Below, piece by piece: positions 18,154 to 27,217 of a stretch of DNA of 64,000 bases; the stretch's first letter is position 1, and the number at the start of each line of letters is the position of its first letter. Source of the DNA: Bizionia sp. M204 (GTDB taxonomy: Bacteria; Bacteroidota; Bacteroidia; Flavobacteriales; Flavobacteriaceae); the NCBI RefSeq assembly GCF_023205095.1, contig NZ_CP046242.1:3298200-3362199 (forward strand), read 5' to 3'. The position numbers and the translations under genes are program-made. Under the pieces are notes generated by a model. The model saw nothing but the letters and a program-made list of their open reading frames with translations. It was not told the DNA's origin and did not search any database.

Positions 18154-19266
18154 ATGAATAAAGCAGTAAAAATCATCATTGGCATCGTAGTCCTAGTACT
18201 ATTTGTTTGGGTAATTAAATACTTTAAAGACTCCAATTCTAAAGCTATTGAAGAATTTAAAACAGAAACACCGTTTTTCACCTCTATAAAAACAAAAGTG
18301 GTTGCCACAGGGAAATTAAACCCAGAAGAAGAAATTGAATTGAAACCGCAAATAGCTGGAATTATTGATAAAATTTTGGTTGAAGAAGGTGACGTTGTTA
18401 AGAAAGGCGATTTAATAGCTAGAATTCGCGTGGTACCAAACGAACAAAGTTTAGTAAGTGCAAGAAGTCGCATTAATAGCGCACAATTATCTTTTGATAA
18501 TTCCAAAACCTTATACGACAGAAATAAAGCCCTTTTTGAAAAAGGTGTTATTTCAAAACAAGATTTTGAAAACAGTGAGTTGTCCTTAAACCAAGCAAAT
18601 GAATCTTTACGTCAGGCTCAAAATGACTTTCAAATTATCAAACAAGGTTCCTTATCGGGAGGTGGTTCTGCCAACACCAATATTGTAGCACAAATTCCTG
18701 GAACTGTTTTAGAAATTCCGGTACGTGAGGGAGATCAAGTAATTGAATCTAATAGCTTTAATGCAGGAACAACCATTGCTACCATTGCAGATATGAGTAA
18801 AATGATTTTCGAAGGAAAAGTTGATGAATCTGAAGTAGGAAAACTAGAAGAAGGGAAAGATATTATTGTGGTTCTTGGCGCTATTAATCAACAAGAATTT
18901 CCATCTAAATTAACGTTTGTAGCGCCAAAAGGAATTGAAGAAAATGGTGCAGTTCAATTTACTATTAAAGCAGACGTAGAAGTTAATCCGTCTGTAAAAA
19001 TTAGGGCTGGTTACAGCGCTAATGCAGAAATTGAAATGGAAAGTAAAGATAGCGTAATGGTTGTAAAGGAAGCCTTATTACAATTTAATCGTTTTACGGA
19101 AAAGCCATTTGTAGAAGTTCAAAAAGAAGATGGTACCTATGAAGAGAAATATGTTGAGTTAGGTATTTCAGATGGAATAAATGTTGAAATTACTGAAGGT
19201 GTTTCAGAAACTGATAAAATAAAAGTTTGGAATAAAGCAAAAGAAGATAACAATGATGAAGATTAA
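18154..19266 (+). CDS. Periplasmic adaptor (HlyD/MacA family)
   Basis: A 370-residue membrane-fusion protein: an N-terminal membrane anchor (about residues 5-22), a biotinyl-lipoyl-like half (KPQIAGIIDKILVEEGDVVKKGD, split in structure) near 65, a coiled-coil hairpin around 90-165 with many Asn/Gln/Ser residues, and beta-barrel domains after it. Such adaptors link the inner-membrane ABC permease to TolC. It overlaps the next gene by 14 bases. The acidic tail (EDNNDED) is unremarkable for the family. Confidence 0.92.
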   Translation: MNKAVKIIIGIVVLVLFVWVIKYFKDSNSKAIEEFKTETPFFTSIKTKVVATGKLNPEEEIELKPQIAGIIDKILVEEGDVVKKGDLIARIRVVPNEQSLVSARSRINSAQLSFDNSKTLYDRNKALFEKGVISKQDFENSELSLNQANESLRQAQNDFQIIKQGSLSGGGSANTNIVAQIPGTVLEIPVREGDQVIESNSFNAGTTIATIADMSKMIFEGKVDESEVGKLEEGKDIIVVLGAINQQEFPSKLTFVAPKGIEENGAVQFTIKADVEVNPSVKIRAGYSANAEIEMESKDSVMVVKEALLQFNRFTEKPFVEVQKEDGTYEEKYVELGISDGINVEITEGVSETDKIKVWNKAKEDNNDED

Positions 19267-20587
19267 TAAAGTACTAACCCTTTCGTTTTTAACGGTTGTT
19301 TTTTCTGTTAGTTCATATGCTCAAGAAAAAGTATGGACGCTGGAAGAATGTGTAAACTACGCCTTGGAAAACAATATTGCAATTCAAAAAGGCGCTAATA
19401 CCTTACTTATTAATGAGGAGGATATTACTGCAACCAAAGGAAGTTTATTACCGTCACTTAGTGCGAATGCCAATCAGAGTTTAGGATTGGGTAATCAGGA
19501 ACTTTTTCCTGGGCAGTTTGTAGACAGGACGAGTCATTCCACCAATTTAGGTCTACGAGTAAATCAAACTATTTTTAACGGTTTTAGAAACACAAACTTG
19601 CACAAACAAGCATTGTTGAATTTAGATAGAAATCAATTGGAATTAAACCGAATTAAAGATGATATTTCGTTAAATGTCGTTAACTCCTATTTAAATGTGC
19701 TCTTTAACAAAGAAAATTTGGAAACGGCGCAAGCGCAAATTGAATTTTCAAGTAAGCAATTAAAGCAAGTTCAAGCATTAGTAGACGCGGGTGTTCAACC
19801 ACAAGCTAATATTTACGATGTAGAAGCTACATTAAGTAGTGATGAGCAAAATTTAACGGTTGCAGAAAATAATTACACGCTTTCCATTTTAAGTTTGTCT
19901 CAACTTTTACAAGTGCCTTTTGAAGGTTTTAAAGTGGAAATTATTGAAGTAGATAGCCCTTCCGCAGCTTTGATGTACACAGATATTCAACCTATTTTAG
20001 ATTATGCTTATAATAATCGGTATGAAATAAAAGTAGCGGAAAAGAATATTGAATTAGCCGAATTGGATACGGAAATTTCTAAAAGTGGTTTTATGCCAAA
20101 TGTGGGATTTAGCTATGGTTTTGGTTCTAATGTGTTTTATTCTAATTTAACCGATCAAGAAGCTAGTTTTGGAAATCAATTAAATGATAATAAAGCCCAT
20201 AGTTTTGTGTTAAGTGTGGGTATTCCTATCTTCTCCCAATTCCAAAATAAGACAGCTGTTGCTAAATCTAAAATTAGAATAGAAAATAGTAAATTAGATT
20301 TTGACCAAGCTAAACTAGATTTAGAAGCTAATATCCAACGCGCATTTACGGATGCCAACGCAGCATTAAAAGCTTATGAGGCGGCTCAAAAATCCGTAAG
20401 AGCTCAAAAATTAGCATTTCAAAATTCGCAAGAGCGTTATAATTTAGGAACTATGAATACATTTGATTTAGAACAATCACGTATTCAACTTATCAATGCG
20501 CAATCGCGATTAATTAATGCAAAATATGATTTTGTATTTAAAACGAAAGTTCTTGATTACTATTTAGGAAAACCTATAACACAATAA
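19253..20587 (+). CDS. TolC family outer-membrane efflux protein
   Basis: A 444-residue protein with a signal peptide (about 23 residues, ending Ser-Tyr-Ala) and two repeated outer-membrane efflux domains. The first begins WTLEECVNYALENN and the second ends in a long helix with the NTFDLEQSRIQLINAQSRL pattern. It forms the outer-membrane channel for the upstream ABC-adaptor pair. Translation begins inside the adaptor gene, so the five genes from the ATPase onward form one operon. Confidence 0.93.
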   Translation: MMKINKVLTLSFLTVVFSVSSYAQEKVWTLEECVNYALENNIAIQKGANTLLINEEDITATKGSLLPSLSANANQSLGLGNQELFPGQFVDRTSHSTNLGLRVNQTIFNGFRNTNLHKQALLNLDRNQLELNRIKDDISLNVVNSYLNVLFNKENLETAQAQIEFSSKQLKQVQALVDAGVQPQANIYDVEATLSSDEQNLTVAENNYTLSILSLSQLLQVPFEGFKVEIIEVDSPSAALMYTDIQPILDYAYNNRYEIKVAEKNIELAELDTEISKSGFMPNVGFSYGFGSNVFYSNLTDQEASFGNQLNDNKAHSFVLSVGIPIFSQFQNKTAVAKSKIRIENSKLDFDQAKLDLEANIQRAFTDANAALKAYEAAQKSVRAQKLAFQNSQERYNLGTMNTFDLEQSRIQLINAQSRLINAKYDFVFKTKVLDYYLGKPITQ

Positions 20588-20591
20588 AACG

Positions 20592-21269
20592 GTGGCAATA
20601 ATATTAAGTATAGAAACAGCAACAACAAATTGTTCGGTCTCTCTTTCAAAAGAAGGAGAGACTTTTGCTTTAAAAGAAGATTATAATAATGGCTTTTCGC
20701 ATGCGGAACGTTTACATGTTTTTATTAATGACATTCTAAAAGAAAACCATATAGATAAATCGGAAATTGATGCCGTAGCCATTAGTAAAGGTCCTGGGTC
20801 TTATACCGGTTTACGCATTGGTGTTTCGGCAGCAAAAGGCTTGTGTTTTGCTTTAAATATTCCGCTGATTAGTGTTTCAACTTTGGAAGCTATGGCGCAT
20901 CAAGTTAATATAACCAAGGGCATTATCATTCCCATGTTAGATGCCAGACGTATGGAAGTTTACGCCGCTATTTACAATGCAAACTATCAACCTATTCGTG
21001 GAATTGAAGCAGAAGTTTTAGATGAAACATCATATGCTGAATTTCTGGATAAAAGTCAGGTTCATTTTATAGGTAATGGTGTTGAAAAAACAAAAGCACT
21101 CATTACACATAAAAATGCTGTTTTTATAGAGCACAAGTTACCATCAGCTAATGAAATGGGTGTTTTGGCTTTTAATAAGTACAAAAAAAGCGACACCGAA
21201 GATGTCGCTTATTTTGAGCCGTATTATTTAAAAGATTTTGTAGCTATTAAACCAAAATCTAAAAGATAG
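20592..21269 (+). CDS. tsaB: tRNA threonylcarbamoyladenosine biosynthesis protein TsaB
   Basis: TsaB is the scaffold partner of TsaD in forming t6A at position 37 of ANN-decoding tRNAs. This 225-residue protein begins ILSIETATTNCSVSLS and carries the signature KGPGSYTGLRIGVSAAKGL near residue 65-85, diagnostic of TsaB. The start is a GTG at 20592, four bases after the tolC stop; the second residue Ala and the ILSIET strand follow at once, as in homologues. It is probably cotranscribed with the exporter but unrelated in function. It ends three bases from the convergent mscS gene. Confidence 0.93.
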   Translation: MAIILSIETATTNCSVSLSKEGETFALKEDYNNGFSHAERLHVFINDILKENHIDKSEIDAVAISKGPGSYTGLRIGVSAAKGLCFALNIPLISVSTLEAMAHQVNITKGIIIPMLDARRMEVYAAIYNANYQPIRGIEAEVLDETSYAEFLDKSQVHFIGNGVEKTKALITHKNAVFIEHKLPSANEMGVLAFNKYKKSDTEDVAYFEPYYLKDFVAIKPKSKR

Positions 21270-21272
21270 GTA

Positions 21273-22091
21273 TTAGCCTTCTTTGTGTATTTCCACTTGG
21301 TGTGGGTAAGGAATATCAATTCCAGCCGCATCAAGTGCTTCTTTTGTTTGTTCCATAACATCAAACTTAACGGTCCAATAATCTTCTTTCTTAACCCATG
21401 CACGTGTAAAGAAATTAATAGAGCTATCCGCTAATTCAGATACATTTACAGCCGTAGCCGGATCTTTCAATACCAATGGATGCGAATTAATTACACCAAA
21501 AAGTATTTCTTTGGTTTTCTTAATGTCAGAATCATAACCAACACCAAACGTAAAATCTACACGTCGTGTATCTTCTGTACTATAATTAATAATATTGCCA
21601 TTTGATAATGCGCCATTTGGAATTATGACTTCTTTATTATCTGTTGTATTTAGTTTAGTCGTAAAAATTTCAATTTCTTTAACGGTTCCACTTTCACCTT
21701 GGGCTTCAATAAAATCACCAATTTTAATAGGTCTGAATACCATTAAAAGTACACCGCCCGCAAAATTCCCTAAAGAACCTTGAAGTGCTAAACCAATGGC
21801 TAAACCCGCAGCAGCTATAATAGCGGCAAATTGCGCTGTAGGAACACCTAAAGTGCCTAATATGGTAATTACTAATAATATTTTTAAAATAGCATTGATT
21901 AAATCTACAAGAAATTTCTTGAGGCTTACTTCATAATGACCTTTATCCATCATTTTTTTGAAACCTTTAAGAATCTTTTTAATAAGCCAAGAACCAACAA
22001 TCCATATAACAATGGCTCCAATAACTTTTAAACCGTAAGTGGTTACAAATGCAATGCCTTGTTCTATCCAGTAATCTAAATTTTTATCCAT
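21273..22091 (-). CDS. mscS: Small-conductance mechanosensitive channel (MscS family)
   Basis: A 272-residue channel that opens under membrane tension to release solutes on osmotic downshock. Three membrane helices are visible; the third is the Gly/Ala-rich pore helix around residues 85-115 (AIIAAAGLAIGLALQGSL, then NFAGGV). The MscS beta domain follows with FRPIKIGDFIEAQGESGTV and IIPNGALSNGNIINYS. Length and motifs match the minimal MscS type. It is transcribed toward tsaB with a three-base intergenic gap and no visible hairpin. Confidence 0.95.
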   Translation of the reverse strand: MDKNLDYWIEQGIAFVTTYGLKVIGAIVIWIVGSWLIKKILKGFKKMMDKGHYEVSLKKFLVDLINAILKILLVITILGTLGVPTAQFAAIIAAAGLAIGLALQGSLGNFAGGVLLMVFRPIKIGDFIEAQGESGTVKEIEIFTTKLNTTDNKEVIIPNGALSNGNIINYSTEDTRRVDFTFGVGYDSDIKKTKEILFGVINSHPLVLKDPATAVNVSELADSSINFFTRAWVKKEDYWTVKFDVMEQTKEALDAAGIDIPYPHQVEIHKEG

Positions 22092-22296
22092 AATGTGTTT
22101 AGTGAGATTAATTAAGTGACAAACTTAAGTATTATCTCACAGTTCTAAAAATTATAGAAATTTAAAATAATGATTAACAGTTAGATAATAAGTGAGGTAT
22201 GGTTTGGATTGATGTATGAAACCAAATAGCAAATTTATAGGTGAAAACTACCAATTCCAACGAATAGCATACAAGCTATTAAGAATGGGGCATAAA

Positions 22297-22320
22297 AAAA
22301 CGCCCTAAAAAGGGCGTTTC
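22297..22320 (-). terminator. Terminator of the dodecin gene
   Basis: Arms 22299-22306 and 22311-22318 (AACGCCCT/AGGGCGTT) pair, with an A-tract on the plus strand before them that reads as a T-run on the minus strand. It ends transcription of the dodecin gene 12 bases after its stop. Confidence 0.8.
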
Positions 22321-22332
22321 AAATAGTTGTTA

Positions 22333-22533
22333 TTATTTAACCTCGAAGGTTATTTTTATATTCACTCGAAATTCGGTTACGTTATCGCCATTTACAATAG
22401 CACTTTGTTCTTTTACATAAACCGAACGAATGTTTTTTACGGTTTTAGATGCTTCCTTAACGGCTTTTCGGGTTGCGTCTTCCCAGCTGGTTTCAGAATT
22501 TGATAATACTTCAATAACTTTTAAAATAGCCAT
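22333..22533 (-). CDS. Dodecin family flavin-binding protein
   Basis: A 66-residue protein matching dodecin in length and pattern: a first strand ILKVIEVLSNSETSWEDA with the Trp that stacks on flavin, an amphipathic helix (TRKAVKEASKTVKN), and two strands ending FRVNIKITFEV. Dodecins form hollow dodecamers that store or buffer flavins. The gene is monocistronic, with its own terminator, between mscS and nfu. Confidence 0.92.
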   Translation of the reverse strand: MAILKVIEVLSNSETSWEDATRKAVKEASKTVKNIRSVYVKEQSAIVNGDNVTEFRVNIKITFEVK

Positions 22534-22590
22534 AATATTGTTTTTTTAAGTTTGGCTATTAAGTTACTAATTATATTTCGGAATATAAAA

Positions 22591-23493
22591 TTATCCGTTT
22601 AAGGCTTCAACTGTTTCCACACGACCTTTAAGCATTTCTTTTAGCATATTTTCAATACCATTTTTCAAGGTAAACGTAGACGATGGACAGCCACTACACG
22701 CACCTTGTAGAATAACTTTTACCGTTTTCGTTTCTGGATTGTAGGATTCAAATTGAATATTTCCACCATCACTAGCAACGGCAGGTTTTATATATTCTTC
22801 TAAAATGTTTATTATTTCTTTGGACGTATCATCGCGTGATTCATAGGTTTCGTCCAGTTTTTCACTTGTAATATTTAGTACTTCTTGCGCATTAGCATTT
22901 ACGACTTCCTTACCATTTTCAATAAATGTTCGGATAAATTCGCGTAATTCCATGGTGATAGTTTCCCATTCTGCCATGTCATATTTAGTTACAGAAATGT
23001 AATTGTCTTCCATAAAAACACTTTTCACAAACGGAAAATGGAATAGTTCTGTTGCTAATGGCGACACTTTAGCATCGTCTATGGATGTAAATTCATAAGT
23101 TGCAGTTACTAATTTTTTATTGGCTACAAACTTAATTACAGCAGGATTAGGTGTGCTTTCCGCATAAACCGTAATCGGTACTTTTTTTACCGTTGTGGTG
23201 TCGGTAATTACAACGCCACCCGAATTTAAGTATTCGGTAATTTGTTCTGCAACTTCCTCTTGAACATCAGGCCACTCGACAATATTAAAACGTTCAATAG
23301 CTATAAAATTACTTGATATATAAACCTTCTTCACAAAAGGTAAATAAAATAATTGCTGTGCTAAAGGTGAATTTTTAGCATCATCAATATTATTAAATTC
23401 AAAGCTTTGGTGCTTGGTTATAAACTGATTAAGTTCAAATTTTACAATTGTATTATTGGAAGTTTCTTGAATGGAAACTGTATATGGATTCAT
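22591..23493 (-). CDS. NifU-like Fe-S scaffold with duplicated Nfu N-terminal domain
   Basis: A 300-residue protein that carries or assembles Fe-S clusters. The C-terminal NifU domain (about 220-300) contains the cluster-binding CxxC in GACSGCPSS. Ahead of it are two copies of the Nfu_N-like module: residues about 5-95 (with IDDAKNSPLAQQLFYLPFVK) and 105-195 (with IDDAKVSPLATELFHFPFVK). A single N-terminal module is usual in eukaryotic and many bacterial Nfu proteins, so this is an internal duplication. The first copy has lost the ESTPNP motif that the second keeps. Confidence 0.92.
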   Translation of the reverse strand: MNPYTVSIQETSNNTIVKFELNQFITKHQSFEFNNIDDAKNSPLAQQLFYLPFVKKVYISSNFIAIERFNIVEWPDVQEEVAEQITEYLNSGGVVITDTTTVKKVPITVYAESTPNPAVIKFVANKKLVTATYEFTSIDDAKVSPLATELFHFPFVKSVFMEDNYISVTKYDMAEWETITMELREFIRTFIENGKEVVNANAQEVLNITSEKLDETYESRDDTSKEIINILEEYIKPAVASDGGNIQFESYNPETKTVKVILQGACSGCPSSTFTLKNGIENMLKEMLKGRVETVEALNG

Positions 23494-23510
23494 GATAAAT
23501 ATATTTTTTG

Positions 23511-23518
23511 CAAAAATA
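23511..23518 (-). promoter_or_regulatory. Candidate -7 box of nfu
   Basis: On the minus strand TATTTTTG matches TAnnTTTG and ends 17 bases before the nfu start codon. No TTTG is found 19 bases upstream. Confidence 0.35.
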
Positions 23519-23582
23519 CTAAAAGAAAACTATAGATATCCATATATTTGAGTTTTAATGCTCGGTAAAATAGAGTTTAAAA

Positions 23583-23609
23583 CTTATCAATTTCATGAAA
23601 TTTGATAAG
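23583..23609. promoter_or_regulatory. Long palindrome between divergent nfu and porP/sprF-like genes
   Basis: Outer arms CTTATCAA (23583-23590) and TTGATAAG (23602-23609) enclose a perfect ten-base palindrome TTTCATGAAA (23591-23600), with one unpaired base. It lies 90 bases from the nfu start and 40 bases before the -7 box of the other gene. No T-run follows, so it looks more like an operator than a terminator. Confidence 0.5.
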
Positions 23610-23648
23610 GTTTAACTTTTGTAATGGAGTGATAAAAAGTAATTTTTA

Positions 23649-23656
23649 TATATTTG
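23649..23656 (+). promoter_or_regulatory. Candidate -7 box of the porP/sprF-like gene
   Basis: TATATTTG matches TAnnTTTG and lies 93 bases before the ATG. The nearest upstream TTTG (23618-23621) is 27 bases away, longer than usual. Confidence 0.35.
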
Positions 23657-23748
23657 GTCGCGGATTTATAATTTTATTGTAAAAACCGAGTTTTATATAA
23701 GGATAAAGATTTAGTGTGGTTTTACCAATCTACCTTGAAAAATATACT

Positions 23749-24750
23749 ATGAGAATGAAAAGGTTTTTTTTAATAGCAGTTGTTGCCTTTTTTACACAGT
23801 TTGTAAAAGCCCAAGAAGGACTTCCTATTTATACCGATTATCTAACAGATAACTATTATTTAATTCACCCGTCTATGGCTGGTGTTGCCAATTGTGCTAA
23901 AATACGTATGACAGGTAGACAGCAATGGTTTGGCCATGAAAATGCGCCCAAACTATTAACCGTTAGTGCTAATGGTAGAATAGGTGAATCTAATTCTGGA
24001 ATTGGCGCCATTTTTTACACGGATAAAAACGGATACCACTCGCAAAATGGTGCGTATTTAACGTATGCATACCAATTAATGTTTTCTAGAAATGAAGTAG
24101 ATTTAAACATGCTTTCTTTCGGTTTAAGTGTTGGAGCTATCCAATATAAATTGGACGAGACAGCTTTCTTAAATGAATTACCAGATCGTATAATTTCAGG
24201 AATCGAACAAAGTTCAACCAACTTTAATATTGATTTCGGATTTTCATACTTCTTGTATAATTTCTACGCACATGCTACTGTAAAAAATATTCTAAATAAT
24301 GAAGGGATTAATAACGATATCGAAATTACTAGTAATTTAAGACGTTATTTATTCTCTACAGGTATTGTTTTAGGGAAGTTTGGTAGTGAATGGACTTATG
24401 AGCCATCCATCATGTTTCAATATAAAGATGGTACAAAAGAATCGTCCATTGACATCAATGCGAAAGTTTACAAAGAAATGGATTTCGGAAAGCTTTGGGG
24501 AGGTTTATCCTACCGTCGTAGTTTAGATGGTGCCGAATATATTGATGGCGGAAGTGTTAATAGCCAAAAATTACAATATATTTCACCACTTGTAGGTGTT
24601 AATTTTAAAGAGTTTATGGTTGCATATACCTATTCATACCAATCAAATTCAGTTGTATTCAACAATGGTGGTTTTCACCAAATAACATTAGGTTATAACT
24701 TTGGTTGCAGAAAAGAGCGTTATCACTGTGCTTGTCCGGCAATTAATTAA
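23749..24750 (+). CDS. PorP/SprF family type IX secretion outer-membrane protein
   Basis: A 333-residue protein from the ATG at 23749. The frame extends to a GTG at 23716, but those codons do not add to the signal peptide. The signal peptide (about 21 residues) ends Val-Lys-Ala-Gln. The N-terminal motif LPIYTDYLTDNYYLIHPSMAG is split in structure, and the following GRQQWFG is typical of PorP/SprF proteins, which anchor secreted adhesins in gliding flavobacteria. The C-terminus ends in a barrel strand followed by a Cys-rich tail (CRKERYHCACP). It is not next to a sprE-like or large adhesin gene, so its partner is elsewhere. Confidence 0.88.
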   Translation: MRMKRFFLIAVVAFFTQFVKAQEGLPIYTDYLTDNYYLIHPSMAGVANCAKIRMTGRQQWFGHENAPKLLTVSANGRIGESNSGIGAIFYTDKNGYHSQNGAYLTYAYQLMFSRNEVDLNMLSFGLSVGAIQYKLDETAFLNELPDRIISGIEQSSTNFNIDFGFSYFLYNFYAHATVKNILNNEGINNDIEITSNLRRYLFSTGIVLGKFGSEWTYEPSIMFQYKDGTKESSIDINAKVYKEMDFGKLWGGLSYRRSLDGAEYIDGGSVNSQKLQYISPLVGVNFKEFMVAYTYSYQSNSVVFNNGGFHQITLGYNFGCRKERYHCACPAIN

Positions 24751-24772
24751 GACATACAATTCAAATAATTTA

Positions 24773-24803
24773 AAACTCGGAATAACCTTCCGAGTTTTTT
24801 TTA
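24773..24803 (+). terminator. Terminator after porP/sprF-like gene
   Basis: AAACTCGGAA pairs with TTCCGAGTTT around a short loop and is followed by eight T residues. Confidence 0.85.
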
Positions 24804-24913
24804 TGTTGTTTAATTTTATTTGAATAAAACCCAGAATGTGTGAAAGCCCTATTTTAATTAGGGAATGAATTTAATCAGCTTGTAAACAACACTTTTTAAC
24901 TTAAAATCTTCAC

Positions 24914-24929
24914 CGTATTTGCAAATACG
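24914..24929. promoter_or_regulatory. 16-bp perfect palindrome upstream of sensor kinase gene
   Basis: CGTATTTGCAAATACG is an uninterrupted 16-base inverted repeat, 53 bases before the kinase ATG. There is no T-run after it. A regulator-binding site is plausible. Confidence 0.45.
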
Positions 24930-24981
24930 TATTTTATTATACCGCTTAAAGTACGTAAGTTTATACATGTAAATTTTAATA

Positions 24982-27147
24982 ATGAAATCTTTTTTAACCG
25001 CTCTTTTGTTTCTGTTCCTGTACGTCAGTCCCTACATGGTCTATGCGCAGGAAATGTCAACATCATCTAATAGGCAACAAACTGTTTTTACGGTTCGAGG
25101 GTCGGTATATGATGCTGAATTTAGTAAGCCCATTCCACAAGTTAATATTGAGGTAAATGGTGGCGCATATACCACAACAAATATGGCTGGTGAATTTAGA
25201 ATTCAGGCAAAAAGAGGTGATGAATTAGTGATAAGGCATAAAGATTTCCAAACCGTTTACTACACCATAAAAGATAACGAACGCATAAAAATAGAAGTGC
25301 GAGCAAATGAGTTAACGTTTGAAGTGCCAAAAATAAATCAAGAGTCAACTTTTAATGCATCTATAGATTCCGCGGAAACCTATTTAAAAACAGATATAGA
25401 AAAAAGCTTGCAATTTATTACAGAAGCGCTTTCCAAAAGTCGCTCTATTAACGAAAATTCGCAAGTATATGAAGTTTTAGGTGATGTATATATTCATTGG
25501 AAACAATATGATTTAGCAATTAGTAATTATCGCATTAGCCTTCAAAGTGTTAAATCTCATACTGTTCAGTTAAAATTAGCCAAAGCCTATTGGTACAATA
25601 AAAGTTACCAAGAAAGTATTGCGACATATCAAAATGTTTCAAAATCTGATTTAAGTAATTGGCAACAGGTTGTTTTACATGAAGGACTTGGTGATACTTA
25701 TACTAGTATTCATGATTATCCAAAGGCTTTAAAGGCTTATAATTCAGCTTTAGAGAAAGCAAATTATTATAAAATAAAAGCCAAAATAACCGATTTAAAT
25801 TCGAAAATAGCCCAAGTGTTGAGTGAAACTGGGAATAAAAAAGAAGCGGAAGATTACTTTGATAATGCTTTAAAATTAGCCTCTCAAGAAACCGGTTCGC
25901 GTGCTGTGGAGGAGAAAGTGAAAGTGGCCGATTTCAAAAATAGAAGTCAAAATTTTTCTGATGAAATTGAACTGCGAAAACAAGCCATACAAGCCATTCA
26001 AAATATTGAGTTAGATTCGGCTATTGGTAATGAAAGTGCGTTAACTGTTCAAAAACAAAACTATAAAATTGGCAATGCCTATTATTTAAAAAAGGATTAT
26101 AATAGCGCTAAAACCTATCTGGAAAAAAGTATAAATGAAGCCAGTGCAAAAAATGATTTAGTGGTTGCCAAGGATGCCAAGCGAAAACTATCAGAGGTTT
26201 ATAGTAGTTCTGGCGATTATGATAAAGCCCTGGAAACCTACAAGGAATATACAGATCTGGTGGAAACCTTGTATATTAAAAAGGAGCAAGAAATAATTCA
26301 AGCGGCACGTTTTAGTAAAGAAATTGCTGAAAAACAAAATCGGATTACCAGTTTGGAATCCGATAGACAATTATCAGAAAGTAAGTATCAATTAACATCA
26401 GAACGTAACAAGCGTCAGCAGCTCATAATCTACTCTTTAATTGGAGGATTATTGTTGCTTTTGGTTACGGCTTATTTTATGTATAAATACATTAAACAAC
26501 AACGTTTGGCAAATAATCTATTAGCTTTAAAATCATTGCGTAGCCAAATGAATCCGCATTTTATTTTTAATGCCTTAAACTCCGTAAATAGTTTTATAGC
26601 GGCTAATGATGAGCGAACAGCTAATAGATATTTATCCGATTTTTCCCATCTCATGCGTTCCGTTTTAGAGAATAGTGAAGCTGATTTTATTCCCTTGGAA
26701 AAAGAGATTGCCCTGTTGGAGCTTTACACGAAATTGGAGCATTTCCGGTTCCAAGATAAATTTGATTATGAGATAACCATTGCGGATAATGTGGTTGTTT
26801 CCGACTTTCAAATTCCACCTATGCTGTTACAACCGTATATAGAAAATGCAGTATGGCATGGTTTACGTTATAAAACAACCAAAGGGTTGTTGTCCATTAG
26901 AATCTGTAAAACAAGCGAAACAGAACTAACGATTACCATTTCTGATAATGGTATTGGTCGCGAACGTTCTAAAGAATTAAAAACTGATAATCAGAAAAAG
27001 CATAACTCACAAGGCATGAGTAATATTCAAAAACGGGTGTCTATTTTAAATGATATGTATCAGGATAAAGTAGATGTAAGCATTTCCGATTTTCAGGATG
27101 AAGAAGATGCAGGAACCCAAGTGATTGTCACATTGAAAAAAGATTGA
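24982..27147 (+). CDS. LytS-type sensor histidine kinase with TPR and carboxypeptidase-like domains
   Basis: A 721-residue membrane kinase. Domains in order: signal peptide (1-22), CarboxypepD_reg-like beta domain (about 38-110, with GGAYTTTNMAGEFRI), a TPR array (about 125-440), a coiled coil, one membrane helix (about 480-500) and a His_kinase domain of the LytS/YehU type. The phospho-acceptor His is in SLRSQMNPHFIFNALNSV (near residue 527), and an HATPase domain has N-box IENAVWHGL and G-box DNGIGRERS. The TPR array is therefore probably periplasmic. The LytTR regulator gene follows at 70 bases and is the obvious partner. Confidence 0.93.
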   Translation: MKSFLTALLFLFLYVSPYMVYAQEMSTSSNRQQTVFTVRGSVYDAEFSKPIPQVNIEVNGGAYTTTNMAGEFRIQAKRGDELVIRHKDFQTVYYTIKDNERIKIEVRANELTFEVPKINQESTFNASIDSAETYLKTDIEKSLQFITEALSKSRSINENSQVYEVLGDVYIHWKQYDLAISNYRISLQSVKSHTVQLKLAKAYWYNKSYQESIATYQNVSKSDLSNWQQVVLHEGLGDTYTSIHDYPKALKAYNSALEKANYYKIKAKITDLNSKIAQVLSETGNKKEAEDYFDNALKLASQETGSRAVEEKVKVADFKNRSQNFSDEIELRKQAIQAIQNIELDSAIGNESALTVQKQNYKIGNAYYLKKDYNSAKTYLEKSINEASAKNDLVVAKDAKRKLSEVYSSSGDYDKALETYKEYTDLVETLYIKKEQEIIQAARFSKEIAEKQNRITSLESDRQLSESKYQLTSERNKRQQLIIYSLIGGLLLLLVTAYFMYKYIKQQRLANNLLALKSLRSQMNPHFIFNALNSVNSFIAANDERTANRYLSDFSHLMRSVLENSEADFIPLEKEIALLELYTKLEHFRFQDKFDYEITIADNVVVSDFQIPPMLLQPYIENAVWHGLRYKTTKGLLSIRICKTSETELTITISDNGIGRERSKELKTDNQKKHNSQGMSNIQKRVSILNDMYQDKVDVSISDFQDEEDAGTQVIVTLKKD

Positions 27148-27217
27148 TTATCGCATATTAAGACAACTTAATTTGTAAACAAAAGAATGAGATTCCCAAA
27201 TCTAAAAAAATAAGAAT

